Positions 54,503 to 63,950 of a stretch of 64,000 nt of DNA are shown in pieces. The DNA is from Sugiyamaella lignohabitans (lineage: Eukaryota > Ascomycota > Dipodascomycetes > Dipodascales > Trichomonascaceae): contig NC_031672.1 of assembly GCF_001640025.1 (NCBI RefSeq), positions 4,526,001 through 4,590,000 of the forward strand, in the 5' to 3' direction. Numbering within the stretch: the first letter of the stretch is position 1; each line of letters begins with the position of its first letter. Below the pieces are notes generated by a model. That model saw only the letters and a program-made list of their open reading frames with translations. It made no database searches and had not been told where the DNA came from. A program made the position numbers and the translations under genes.

Positions 54503-54646
54503 GCCTCCGGCGGCTGGGGCCCTGCCCCAGACCCCGTGGCTCCTCTCGCTGCGCTCGAGTCGGTTCTGCGGGGGACCTTCAGTCAATAAAACTCCTGCGA
54601 AGCAGGAGCAACCAGGGTCTGGGGCGGAGCCCCAGCCGCCGGAGGC
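54503..54646. repeat. GC element, composite
   Basis: Long arm 54503-54562 and short arm with CTCCTGCGAAGCAGGAG. With the preceding solo it makes three arms in 245 bp. Confidence 0.92.
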
Positions 54647-54772
54647 ACACCCACCCCCTGAAAACGCAGGGTCTGGCCAGCCGCATGCATCGGGGTCGTC
54701 ATGTTGGAATACGCAGATCACTGAATGCTTCACGACATTTCACAGACATATAAGAGCACTGTTGAGTTAGCG

Positions 54773-55255
54773 ATGAGTGCCGAGTTTTCGAAACAGAATG
54801 CCACGCTGGCCAGCAAAACGTTTGCTGATGTGAAAACTGGCGACAGACTGGCTAAAGAGTCGGACGTGACTGCTGGATCAGGCGCTGTACCCCCTGAGAC
54901 CGAGTACTTTGGATTCGCCCTTTACGTGGGAAGTACCTTTGTGGCAATTGTTTACACACTCTGGGCACTCTTGCCAAGGTCGTGGCTTCAAGCTTTGAAC
55001 ATATACTACTACCCATCGCGGTGGTGGGCCGTTTCACTGCCGTCTTTCCTGGTCATGACCCTCGTGTACATCTACGTCGGCCTGGCCTCATACAACACCG
55101 AGGTCCTCACACAACCGCTAACGAGCCTCGAAACCATCACCGATCTGCACGCCAAAATCGTGCCCCGCGATCAAACCGAAAAATACCTCACCGAGCACTC
55201 TGACGGCGTCTGGGACCTGCCGCTCTCCGAGGTCTGTAAAGTGCTCTACAGCTGA
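54773..55255 (+). CDS. GPI19: Gpi19/PIG-P subunit of GPI-GlcNAc transferase
   Basis: 160 residues from the ATG at 54773 (MSAEFSKQNATL); an in-frame ATG at 54725 would add 16 residues but a TATAAG sequence lies between the two, favouring the downstream start. Two hydrophobic spans (YFGFALYVGSTFVAIVYTLW and VSLPSFLVMTLVYIYVGL) flank a short loop with YYPSRWWA. The end reads ITDLHAKIVP then DGVWDLPLSEVCKVLY, the PIG-P pattern. The complex adds GlcNAc to phosphatidylinositol on the ER cytosolic face, first step of GPI synthesis. Converges with PPZ1. Confidence 0.92.
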   Translation: MSAEFSKQNATLASKTFADVKTGDRLAKESDVTAGSGAVPPETEYFGFALYVGSTFVAIVYTLWALLPRSWLQALNIYYYPSRWWAVSLPSFLVMTLVYIYVGLASYNTEVLTQPLTSLETITDLHAKIVPRDQTEKYLTEHSDGVWDLPLSEVCKVLYS

Positions 55256-55303
55256 CCCTCTCTCTATTTATATTTATTTATTTATTTCTTCTTCCTTGTG
55301 CCT

Positions 55304-55471
55304 GCCTCCGGCGGCTGGGGCTCCGCCCCAGACCCTGGTTGCTCCTCTCGCTTCGCTCGAGTCGGGCGTCAGGAGACCAGATAACCCAAAAAGTCGCGAT
55401 TCCCCAAACCCGACTCGAGCGAAGCGAGAGGAGCAACCAGGGTCTGGGGCGGAGCCCCAGCCGCCGGAGGC
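55304..55471. repeat. GC element pair between GPI19 and PPZ1
   Basis: Long arms 55304-55364 and 55411-55471, 48 nt and 91 nt from the two stops. Confidence 0.92.
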
Positions 55472-55562
55472 AGACACCCCCAGGAGATTTGGTCCGAGAG
55501 CGGAGCGATAGGAACAGGACTAAATAGTAGTAGAATAAAATAATATATAGAGAGGAGAGTGG

Positions 55563-57590
55563 TTAGTAGCTCTGGGGACCAGAGGGGGACGGGCTGGTAA
55601 GGAGGCCGTTGCGTCGCTCGTGTTTGCCCTTTTTCATGACTTGTTTGAGAGCGACCGAGTCGAGTGGTTTGAGCAGCTCGAAACTGCACAGCAGCCCTTC
55701 GCTGACAGACATGACGGCGCCCCAGTTGTCGAACTCACCGCAATAGTTGGGAGCGCTGAACACCGTGACAAGACTACGCTCGTTGAAAAACTCGTAGCCG
55801 TCTTCCACCACCATATGTGCTCGACACACCAGGTCGAAACTGAATTTGGTCAGGAACTTATTAATGGCCACTTTGTTGAAACAATACGACACACCCCGCT
55901 CATTATCTTCCCATTCGTTACCAGTATCGGCCGGGTCAGACCATAACAGATCGTTGAGAAGTCCGTAGTCGGGCACATCAGTGGGTCGTTCGATACTTCT
56001 TATTTCATTGAGGTTGTTGAGGGCTGGTGACAGGCCACCATGAACACAGAAGATCTTCTGAGCAACCACAGCAGCAATGGGTAATGCGTTGAAAGTGTCA
56101 ATAAATATTTTCCAAATCTTGGTGTTACAGCGTCGCTTGCATTCGTCAAAAAACCCATATACTCGGGTGACATTGGCACATTCGTGGTTTCCTCGTAGAA
56201 GGAAAAAGTTCTCTGGATACTTGATTTTGTAGCATAAAAGCAGGAGAATGGTTTCCAGAGACTGCTTGCCTCTGTCTACGTAGTCTCCTAAGAATAAATA
56301 ATTGGCTGCTGGTGGGAAGCCACACATGTCAAACATTCGAATGAGATCTCCATATTGTCCATGAACATCGCCCACTATCTTCACAGGTGTCGACAGTTCC
56401 AGCAGGGTTGGTTGTGAAAGAAAGATTTCTCTTGCAGTCTGGCAAATAAGCACGATCTCGGCATTCTTCAAACACACGGATCGGGTCGTTTTCCCGCTGT
56501 ATCCAGCGTCCAACAGTCGTTGGATGATTTCTTCAATATTCAGTGAAGTTGCTGGTGATGATGGATGTGAGATTCTAGGAATGTTTCTAGGAGTACTGGG
56601 CATAGATCCCATAGGTGTATGGGAACTTGCCAGTGGTCCTTCATGTGTGGGAGTGGATGACGATAGTGGGATATGACTGTTTATTATGTTGCTGCTGCTA
56701 CTGTTGTTACTGTTGTTATTGCTATTGTTGTTGCTGTCGTTATTGCTGTTGTTGTTGTTGTCTACCGAACTGCTACTAAGATTGCTAGAGCTGTTAGTCG
56801 TGCTGTCGTCCTTTACCGTGCTATTGTGGGATATAGAGCTGGAATTAGCAGCAGAAAAGCTGCTATCACCGTTTGAACCCGCTGCCGTGTTAGTTGCAGC
56901 GCCGTCGGAGCCAGATCCTGGATTAATGCTATTTCTCGATTCATCGCCCGACCCGTTGTTTAGATTTGAATGAGATAGTTGAGTTGACGAGTCGGGGAAC
57001 GAGTCTACACCAGGAGTATTTGGCGCCGTGAAATTCCCATCCCTATCTCTTCGCATGAGAATTGGTTCTTTTGGCGCGATTTGTTGCATTGATCGTGGTA
57101 ACACTGAAGGGAATGGATAACCATCACCCGTTTGGCCATTGCCATCGTCATAGCCGCTATTGGAACCACTAGCACCACCAGCCGAAGCCGCTCCTGGAGC
57201 AAGACTGTTTCCGAAACTGCTAGCAGTTGGAGTTCTAGCACCGGTATTTATATTGCCATAGCTGGTATCGCCCAAAGAGTCGTGGAAACTGCTAGCACGA
57301 ATATGCGAATTTTTCGGGGATGACGAGTATGCATTATTAAAAGAGCTTGTATCAGGAGGAGCCAAAGTATCATGACCGCCACTACCACCAAAACTCGACG
57401 AATGGTTATCATACGAGCTTGACTCTGGAGCCTCTAAAGCCGATTTGAATGAGCCATGGTCCGAATTGATAGACAGTCGTGACCGAATGGACCTGGCCGA
57501 CCTTGTCGAGCCCTGAGTATCAGTTCGAGAAAACGACGGGTACGACTGTAACCCGTCTTTCTTCGAAGACTTTGAGCTATTATTCCCCAT
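55563..57590 (-). CDS. PPZ1: Ppz1-type Ser/Thr protein phosphatase
   Basis: 675 residues from the ATG at 57590 ([13 protein letters not shown]). The glycine at position 2 and basic context fit N-myristoylation, as known for Ppz1. Residues 1-360 are Ser/Asn-rich and disordered. The PP1-like catalytic domain occupies about 370-670 with [36 protein letters not shown] and [12 protein letters not shown]. Ppz phosphatases control K+ and pH homeostasis through Trk1/2 and are inhibited by Hal3. The open frame runs upstream through a GC element, but that extension is not protein-like. TACTAAC at about 57611-57617 followed by AACAG suggests a 5'-UTR intron. Confidence 0.94.
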   Translation of the reverse strand: MGNNSSKSSKKDGLQSYPSFSRTDTQGSTRSARSIRSRLSINSDHGSFKSALEAPESSSYDNHSSSFGGSGGHDTLAPPDTSSFNNAYSSSPKNSHIRASSFHDSLGDTSYGNINTGARTPTASSFGNSLAPGAASAGGASGSNSGYDDGNGQTGDGYPFPSVLPRSMQQIAPKEPILMRRDRDGNFTAPNTPGVDSFPDSSTQLSHSNLNNGSGDESRNSINPGSGSDGAATNTAAGSNGDSSFSAANSSSISHNSTVKDDSTTNSSSNLSSSSVDNNNNSNNDSNNNSNNNSNNSSSSNIINSHIPLSSSTPTHEGPLASSHTPMGSMPSTPRNIPRISHPSSPATSLNIEEIIQRLLDAGYSGKTTRSVCLKNAEIVLICQTAREIFLSQPTLLELSTPVKIVGDVHGQYGDLIRMFDMCGFPPAANYLFLGDYVDRGKQSLETILLLLCYKIKYPENFFLLRGNHECANVTRVYGFFDECKRRCNTKIWKIFIDTFNALPIAAVVAQKIFCVHGGLSPALNNLNEIRSIERPTDVPDYGLLNDLLWSDPADTGNEWEDNERGVSYCFNKVAINKFLTKFSFDLVCRAHMVVEDGYEFFNERSLVTVFSAPNYCGEFDNWGAVMSVSEGLLCSFELLKPLDSVALKQVMKKGKHERRNGLLTSPSPSGPQSY

Positions 57591-57663
57591 ATTGAAACTG
57601 CCACTGTTCCTGTTAGTACCCCACTCCGAACCGAAATTGCATTGCCAGGTCCCTTCGACGCAA

Positions 57664-57723
57664 CGACTCGAGCGAAGCGAGAGGAGCAGCGGGGTCTGGG
57701 GCGCAGCCCCAGCCGCCGGAGGC
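57664..57723 (-). repeat. GC element upstream of PPZ1
   Basis: 60-bp unit in the probable 5'-UTR intron; here the CGAGTCG end faces the acceptor, opposite to the coding introns. Confidence 0.9.
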
Positions 57724-58495
57724 ACACTTCCAGCCCCCCAAAACCCCTCCCGACCGTCATTGCACACCCCAGTCTCGACGACCAACCAGCCGACACAGAA
57801 CCGAGCAACCAGTACCAATCAATAGCCCCTCGAGGCAATTCGCCAGCAACGCCATAACCACAACCACAGTCGAACTCCCTAACAATCACCCCAGGACAGT
57901 CGAAAGTCGATTTCGAGAAGAAAAGTCGTGAACCTGTGGGTGCGAGATGACAAATGCACCACCCCAGCAACCAGACCAGCACCGGTTCTCGACAACGAAC
58001 AAAAGAGAGACCATTGTTCGAAGAAGACGCCAGTGAATCCGTAACAGCACCGGCAGAACCGGTTAAAATAACTCACCAGAATCACGTACCAATAACCGAG
58101 TCGCAAGTGTCCATTCAGACCAGCCGATAACAGAGCGCAACCAGACCTCGCCAGAAACCGCAATCTGCCGTCTCGCTCTCACTGTATAAAAATAAATATA
58201 ATCGATGTTGCCCTGGCACTCGAATCACTGCCAGAATCACCCTTATCTCACTGATTCATGCACAAACTCACACAGTCCAATCCCAGCAGTCTTGTGGTTG
58301 CTGGTCCTATAAATATATATATAGATAGATACCTAACTAGTCAAATACAGCAGTTGTATGTAGAAGCAGAAGTTCCCGTTGCAGCGAACCACTCCATGGG
58401 CTAGGGCTCATCCCGCCGCACACCGATCTCCAGACCCTGCTTCTCTCTCCTGCCGATTCGGGGGGTTTCAGGGGGTGTCAGGGGGTGGGGTGCCT

Positions 58496-58555
58496 GCCTC
58501 CGGCGGCTGGGGCTGTGCCCCAGCCGCCACTGCTCCTCTCGCTGCGCTCGAGTCG
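58496..58555 (+). repeat. GC element, solo variant
   Basis: Reads GCCCCAGCCGCCACTGCTCC where other copies have GCCCCAGACCCCG. Confidence 0.88.
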
Positions 58556-58651
58556 GGGGGAGGGGTGTGGGTCTGGTTGGGAAATAAGTGGCCGGGGGTT
58601 GTTTTCTGGGGTCATGGTCGGTTTTGGAAATTCAGGGGGATGGAGGGTACT

Positions 58652-58712
58652 GCCTCCGGCGGCTGGGGCTCCGCCCCAGACCCTGGTAGCTCCTCTCGCT
58701 TCGCTCAAGTCG
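58652..58712 (+). repeat. GC element, solo unit
   Basis: 61 bp, tail CGCTCAAGTCG. Confidence 0.9.
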
Positions 58713-58969
58713 GGCGTGGGGAATCGGTCTGCTGATGGGTTGTTCTAGAACTACTTTTTCCTAGTCCCGTCGGAGTCGGATTCAAGGTCCTGTTCCTGCA
58801 GATCTTCTCCACAACGACCTCTTCGATGTCGAATTTTTTGATGGTTGGTTTTCACTTTCTTACTTCTCTGCCAAATTGTATTACAGATTCACCGCTGGCG
58901 ATTTCTCGACACAAACGGGCCTATTTTCAAGGACGTAACTCCGATATTCTGCTACTTCAAAATTCAATG

Positions 58970-59880
58970 AACCTGAGTCAACTGCTGAATCAATCAATTA
59001 ATCTACCTGAATTAAATGCATTAAATGCCGAAATCACTGTTGAATGAAATGTTAGAAGAAAATTGTAATACTGCCGAATCAATTGACAAGAATAAGCTGC
59101 TTAGTCAATCGACCCAGTTAACTGCTGAATCAATCAAATTGGATCAACTGCTTTATCAATTAACCTGAATAAGCTGTTGTATTATGATTAATCAATCAAC
59201 TGGGATCAACTGCTTAATAAATGAGTCAGTCAATAAATAAATCGACTTAAATCAATACCGAATTGGCTGGATCAATTGCCGAATCAACCTGAATAGTGTC
59301 AGTGAACGGATATATCATGTCAGTGAACGGGCATGTCATGTCAGTGAATCGGCATGTCATGTCAGTGAACGGGCATGTCATGTCAGTGAATCGGCATGTC
59401 ATGTAAGTGAACGGGCATGTCATGTCAGGGAACGGGCATGCCATGTCAGTGAACGGGCCTGCCATGTCAATGAATTGGCATGTCATGTTATTGATCATAC
59501 ATATCAGGGAACGGGCATGTCAGTGAACGGATATATCATGTCAGTGAACCGGCATGTCAACCTGAATTAATTCAACTGCTGTATCGATCGATCTTTATCA
59601 ATGCTAAATTAACTGCTGGATTAACTGCTAGATAATTGCTGAAATATCTGCCGAATCAACCTTGTATAAATTGCTGAACCAACTTCTGAACCAACTTCTA
59701 AACCAACTGCTGAACCAACTGCTGTACCAACTGCTGAAACAATTGTTTTATCAACCTTAATCAACTGCAGAATTCTGTATCAATGAATCAGTAGATCAAT
59801 CCATCTGAATCAACTACTAGATCAATTGCTGAGTTATCTACTGGATCTACTGCCGAACCAATATACCTGAACCAACTGCT
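58970..59880. repeat. Degenerate AACTGCTG(A/T)ATCAAT-rich repeat field
   Basis: Many diverged copies of a 12-20 bp motif (CAACTGCTGAATCAATCAA-like) on both sides of the minisatellite. Confidence 0.6.
59297..59560. repeat. 21-bp minisatellite
   Basis: About 10-12 copies of a unit like CAGTGAACGGGCATGTCATGT with period 21, alternating GAACGG and GAATCGG variants. On the minus strand it is open and would read a TDMTCPF/TDMTCRF heptapeptide. Confidence 0.88.
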
Positions 59881-59919
59881 GGGCCAATTGCTGATTTAGC
59901 GCAGACCGTCCCCCAAGCC

Positions 59920-59979
59920 CGACTCGAGCGAAGCGAGAGGAGCAGCGGGGTCTGGGGCGGAGCCCCAGCCGCCGGAGGC
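59920..59979 (-). repeat. GC element, solo unit
   Basis: 130 nt after the TIF3 stop, GCCTCC terminus toward TIF3. Confidence 0.92.
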
Positions 59980-60109
59980 AGCGTGTCATAGGAGCAGGTC
60001 TGTGGATGGCAGTCATAGCAATTAAACACATAAATCTAGAAACACATACAGGGGTGGTATGATGGAGACATCATAATACAAAACATTTTGGGGGTTGGGG
60101 GTCGGACGT

Positions 60110-62015
60110 TTACTTGCGGCCGCCTCTTTTGTTGGGCACGACGTTCCAGTCGCCGGACTCGAGCTCTTCAGGAGTGGCTTCAGTAGTCAGCAGGGCCTCA
60201 GCGGCGGTCTTTTGATCCTTTTTAGGCTCGTCAGCACCGGCGGCAGTCGAGTCGGCAGGTTGAGAACCGGCAGCAGCAGCAGCGTCAGTTTCGTCTTCAT
60301 CGTCGTCCTCAGTCTTCAAAACCTCGAATCTCTTACGGAGTTGCTCGGCTTTGGCCTCGTCCTTTTGCTTTCTCTCTTCCTCACGGGCTTTAATCTCGTC
60401 GCGGTGCTTCTTCTCGGCCTCGAATCTCTCATGTTCGTGCTGAACATACTTCTCACCAACCTCCTCTAACTTCTTAGTAGTATCAACAGGCTTGGCCGAT
60501 CCAAATACTGACGAACGATGGCTGTCATTAGGAGATGGGGCGTCGTTCGAACTGCCGGCAGAAACAGTTCGCGGCTTAAGATCCAGCTTCTTACGGCCAG
60601 CGCGAGGAGCAGTGGTTTGACCCGATGCACTGGGTCCGCCACGGCTTCCACGCCAGTCGCTGTTGTTATCGGCCTCGGTAACAGGTCTTTCTTTACCTTC
60701 TCTGGGCTCACGGGGTTCTCTAGGTTCTCTTCGACGAGGAGGAAGAGGTCCTCTTCTCTCCCAATTGTCGAAATCACGCTCTTTTCCGTCGTCTTCGTTA
60801 CGACTAGAACGACGTCTTTCGTCGTGTGGAGGACCACCGGCAGGAGGTCCTCTTCTCTCCCAGTTTTCATAATCACGACCATCGTCTTCACGAGGAGGAC
60901 GGGGTCCACGTCTAAGACCGGCTTCTCCACCTTCTTCACCCTCATGGTGACGACGGTATCTGGGGTGAACATTCTCAAGATTAACAGCAGGAGGACCACG
61001 TCTCTCCCAGTTGTCGTAATCACGAGAATCGTCCTCGACAGGAGGTCCTCTTCTGTCGGGTCTGTCACCTCCTCTAGGAGGTAATGGACCTCTTCTCTCC
61101 CAATTGTCGTAGTCACGGTTATCATCGAATCCTGGAGCACCACCGCTGCCTCTTCTTCTTCTTGGTCCAAAGTCATCTGGACCTCCTGATAATGGGCCTG
61201 CTTGGTTGGATCTCCAGTCACCGCTGAACTTGTCGTCTTCACGACGTTCACTAACAACAACTCTCAACGAACGGTTGAGGAGCGAAGTTCCGTCTAACTT
61301 AAGAGCCTCGACTAACGAGTCACGGGTCTCGAACTCGACAAATCCATAGCCTCTCAAACGGCCGGAAACACTGTCACGAGGTAATCGCACTGACACAACC
61401 TTATACTTGTCGCTATCAGCAAACAGTTCCTTGATGTTCTCTTCAGCCACTTCATAATCCAAATTCAACAAACGAGCAGTGAAAGGAGCCGAGTCGGGAA
61501 TAGGGACTGGCTCACGGTCGTTTCGACGGTAATCAGAGGGTTCAGCACGAGTCCATCCGTCGCTGTCACGGTCGGCTCCAGGACCTCTTCTGCCGAAATC
61601 CGAGCCTTCAGAACGACCCCAACTGCTATCACCGCCACGAGATCCGCCTGATGGAGGCAATGGGTTGCTGAACGAGCTGGGAAGGTCGTCGTCAGCCCAT
61701 GAGGCTCCACCGACCGATCCATACTGGTCATTGGACATGAAGTCCTGGAACGTCATTTTCACTCCCTTCTTCTTAGGAGCTGGGTTTTCTTGTTAGTTTT
61801 CTGGGGACGGGGTGCTGCCTCCGGCGGCTGGGGCTCCGCCCCAGACCCTGGTAGCTCCTCTCGCTTCGCTCGAGTCGGGCGAGGGGGCTGTCCAGTGGTT
61901 TGGGGGGCCTGAGTTCGCGGTTTGGCGGCGGTTTTTTCCGTGGATTTGGCATCCTGGTCTTGCCCTGTGCGCTCCGTAGACCGCTGGGCCTGGATTCTGG
62001 CCGCTACTCACCCAT
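60110..62015 (-). CDS. TIF3: Tif3 (eIF4B) translation initiation factor (one intron, 4-nt first exon)
   Basis: Exon 1 is 62015-62012 (ATGG), exon 2 is 61779-60110; the 232-nt intron has GTGAGT, AACTAAC and ACCCAG. Splicing gives MAPKKKGVKMTFQDFMSND, matching the MAPPKK start of yeast Tif3. The 557-residue product has a Gly/Ser/Trp-rich N terminus (GGASWADDDLPSS), an RRM at about 95-170 (FTARLLNLDYEVAEENIKEL, GRLRGYGFVEFETRDSL), then four RD(Y/F)(D/E)NWERRGP repeats in an Arg/Gly/Asp-rich region, and a charged C terminus. It stimulates eIF4A-dependent mRNA recruitment. The intron carries a GC element 37 nt from the acceptor. Confidence 0.93.
61817..61877 (+). repeat. GC element inside the TIF3 intron
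   Basis: Antisense to TIF3; the GCCTCC end is 37 nt from the 3' splice site. Confidence 0.92.
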
Positions 62016-62186
62016 TTTGAATGTTTCTTCCTGCGGGCCTAACTATCAATGGTGGCTTGTTTTGCTGGTAAAATGAGGTCTACACTACCATTTTCGTTAG
62101 TAAAAAGTCATTCACCCCCCAAATCAACACCCCACAACCTCCCCATCGCCCTTCCAACCCCTCAGATTCCCTCACTCCCCCTCACT

Positions 62187-62246
62187 CGACTCGAGCGAAG
62201 CGAGAGGAGCCACGGGGTCTGGGGCAGAGCCCCAGCCGCCGGAGGC
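62187..62246 (-). repeat. GC element, solo unit
   Basis: 60-bp consensus copy upstream of TIF3. Confidence 0.9.
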
Positions 62247-62499
62247 ACAACCCCACCCCATCCCACACACTCAACTCCCAATCCACACCCACCGCACCAG
62301 CCAGTCACACTTACACTAAGAAAAATCCAGTTGCTAGTACTTCAATTGACTTTGATTGATACAAATCAGTCCTGTCTCTCGCTTCCTCACTCCTTGCAAC
62401 GTAAAATCGTTCGTCCTCTGCACCGACTTTTTTCAGGGCAAGGGCTCTGAAAATTTCCCACGCCGCTCGCCGCGGGGCGCGCGGCAATGGTGGCCACGT

Positions 62500-62643
62500 G
62501 CCTCCGGCGGCAGGGGCTCCGCCCCAGACCCTGGTTGCTCCTGCTTCGCAGGAGTTTTTATTTACGGGGGCCCCCACGGAAACGACTCGAGCGCAGCGAG
62601 AGGAGCAGCCAGGGTCTGGGGCGGAGCCCCAGCCGCCGGAGGC
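62500..62643. repeat. GC element, 144-bp composite
   Basis: Short arm with CTCCTGCTTCGCAGGAG, spacer, long arm with CGACTCGAGCGCAGCGAG. Confidence 0.92.
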
Positions 62644-63950
62644 ATGCCCGGCCCGGCAATTTCAGGGGACGCCGGTGTCCCGGAGGTGCAGGAGCCCTTG
62701 CAGGCTGCATGCGAGTATGGCACCGCTCCGACGATAAGGTTGGGAGGAGGGGGTGCGGGCCACAAGCGGGCTTTGTGTGCTGGGCCGGGATTAGCGGATG
62801 TGTTTGGGGGGGTGGTGGTGCAGGGTGCAGGATGCACCGCGCCCTGCAAGCCCGCCCTGGCTGCGATCGGGGATGCTGGGGATGCCCGTGCCCCTCATAC
62901 TCGATCGAGGACCGGTCTGAAGCTTAATTGGGGGCCTCCATTGGGGGTGCTAGGGAGCAATTGGCTTAGGCGGAGTGGATAGGCTCGTTTGGCCGGCAGC
63001 TGGCGTGCAGCCCACCGGCATGGATCAGGCAGAACAAGCAAAACAAGCAGCTCGACGGCGACAGGTCTGCGGCAGGGCAGCAGCAGATGCAGCAGCCAGC
63101 CCACCAGAAACCTGCCGCTGGCTGCCGCTGGCTGCCGCTCGATACTCCCAATTGTGCACCAGACCCGGCCGAAAAAGTACAAGAGAGCTCTAAACCACAG
63201 TCCAGATAGGATTTGCCAAAAAGTTTAATCCGTATCAGCACCCGCTACCTCCTTTTATTTACAACCGCTTCAGCTGGGGGTGTTTGTGCTACTTTTCTCT
63301 TTCTGCCATTTTTCTTATCTTCAATTGAATTGAATTGGTTTTGTTAATCAATTAATATTTAATTATCAGTGTGCCTGGATCTGCCGGAATCTCGAGAACA
63401 GGTCAATCGTTATACAACGAACTGATTTCTGATATTGGCTGAATTGGTATTTCAAAGTGCACTTTAAACTCACTTGTAAGTAAATTGTCAGTGCTCAACG
63501 GGCAAACGAACTATTTGTCCTGCTTCTTTGAGTTGGTAACTGCTGTTTAAATGGTATTTGACAGAGTTGGTTACTGATTGTCACTGATTATCACTGATTT
63601 CTGGGGTTTCTGGGGTTTCTGGGGTTCCACTGGTCTCACTGATCACTTTTCGTTTGTTGCGAATTAGAGTAACTGCCTGTTGAGTTCGTTGTCGACTTCG
63701 GTGGTTCGAACCTGTGGAACCCACAATTATTTTTCATCGACCTCTACCAGTCACAAACCTACCGACATATTCGTTAATCGAGCGACTGGTCGACGACCGA
63801 GCGTTTGCGGAGACATCTGTAAGCCACACACCATACATGTCGCAGGTTCATCACCTTCCGGCAGTCGCATCAGCATCGGCAACAGCATCAGCAGCATCGA
63901 AATATTTCTACCGGCACCTCCCGAGAACCGCACACTAACTGTATTACAGC

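Larger units (their letters stand above)
57591..60109. other. PPZ1 upstream to TIF3 3' interval
   Basis: 2.5 kb with four GC elements, a 21-bp minisatellite and CAACTGCTGAATCAAT-type degenerate repeats (58970-59880). A frame at 58826-59047 and others lack family features. Confidence 0.5.

Noticed and set aside
57591..57818. Upstream extension of the PPZ1 reading frame through a GC element
   Set aside because: The extension is element-derived, while [11 protein letters not shown] at 57590 is the expected myristoylated start.
673..62643. Many open frames of 60-170 codons reading [24 protein letters not shown] or [14 protein letters not shown] peptides on both strands
   Set aside because: They are translations of the GC element, open in several frames because of its composition. 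They occur in introns and intergenic DNA, so they are not genes.
673..62643. GC elements as a CRISPR array
   Set aside because: Spacing is irregular (kilobases), copies are inverted and the organism is a eukaryote.
63685..63725. GGTTCGAACC resembling a tRNA T-arm
   Set aside because: Flanking bases do not pair as a T stem and no D or anticodon arm precedes it.
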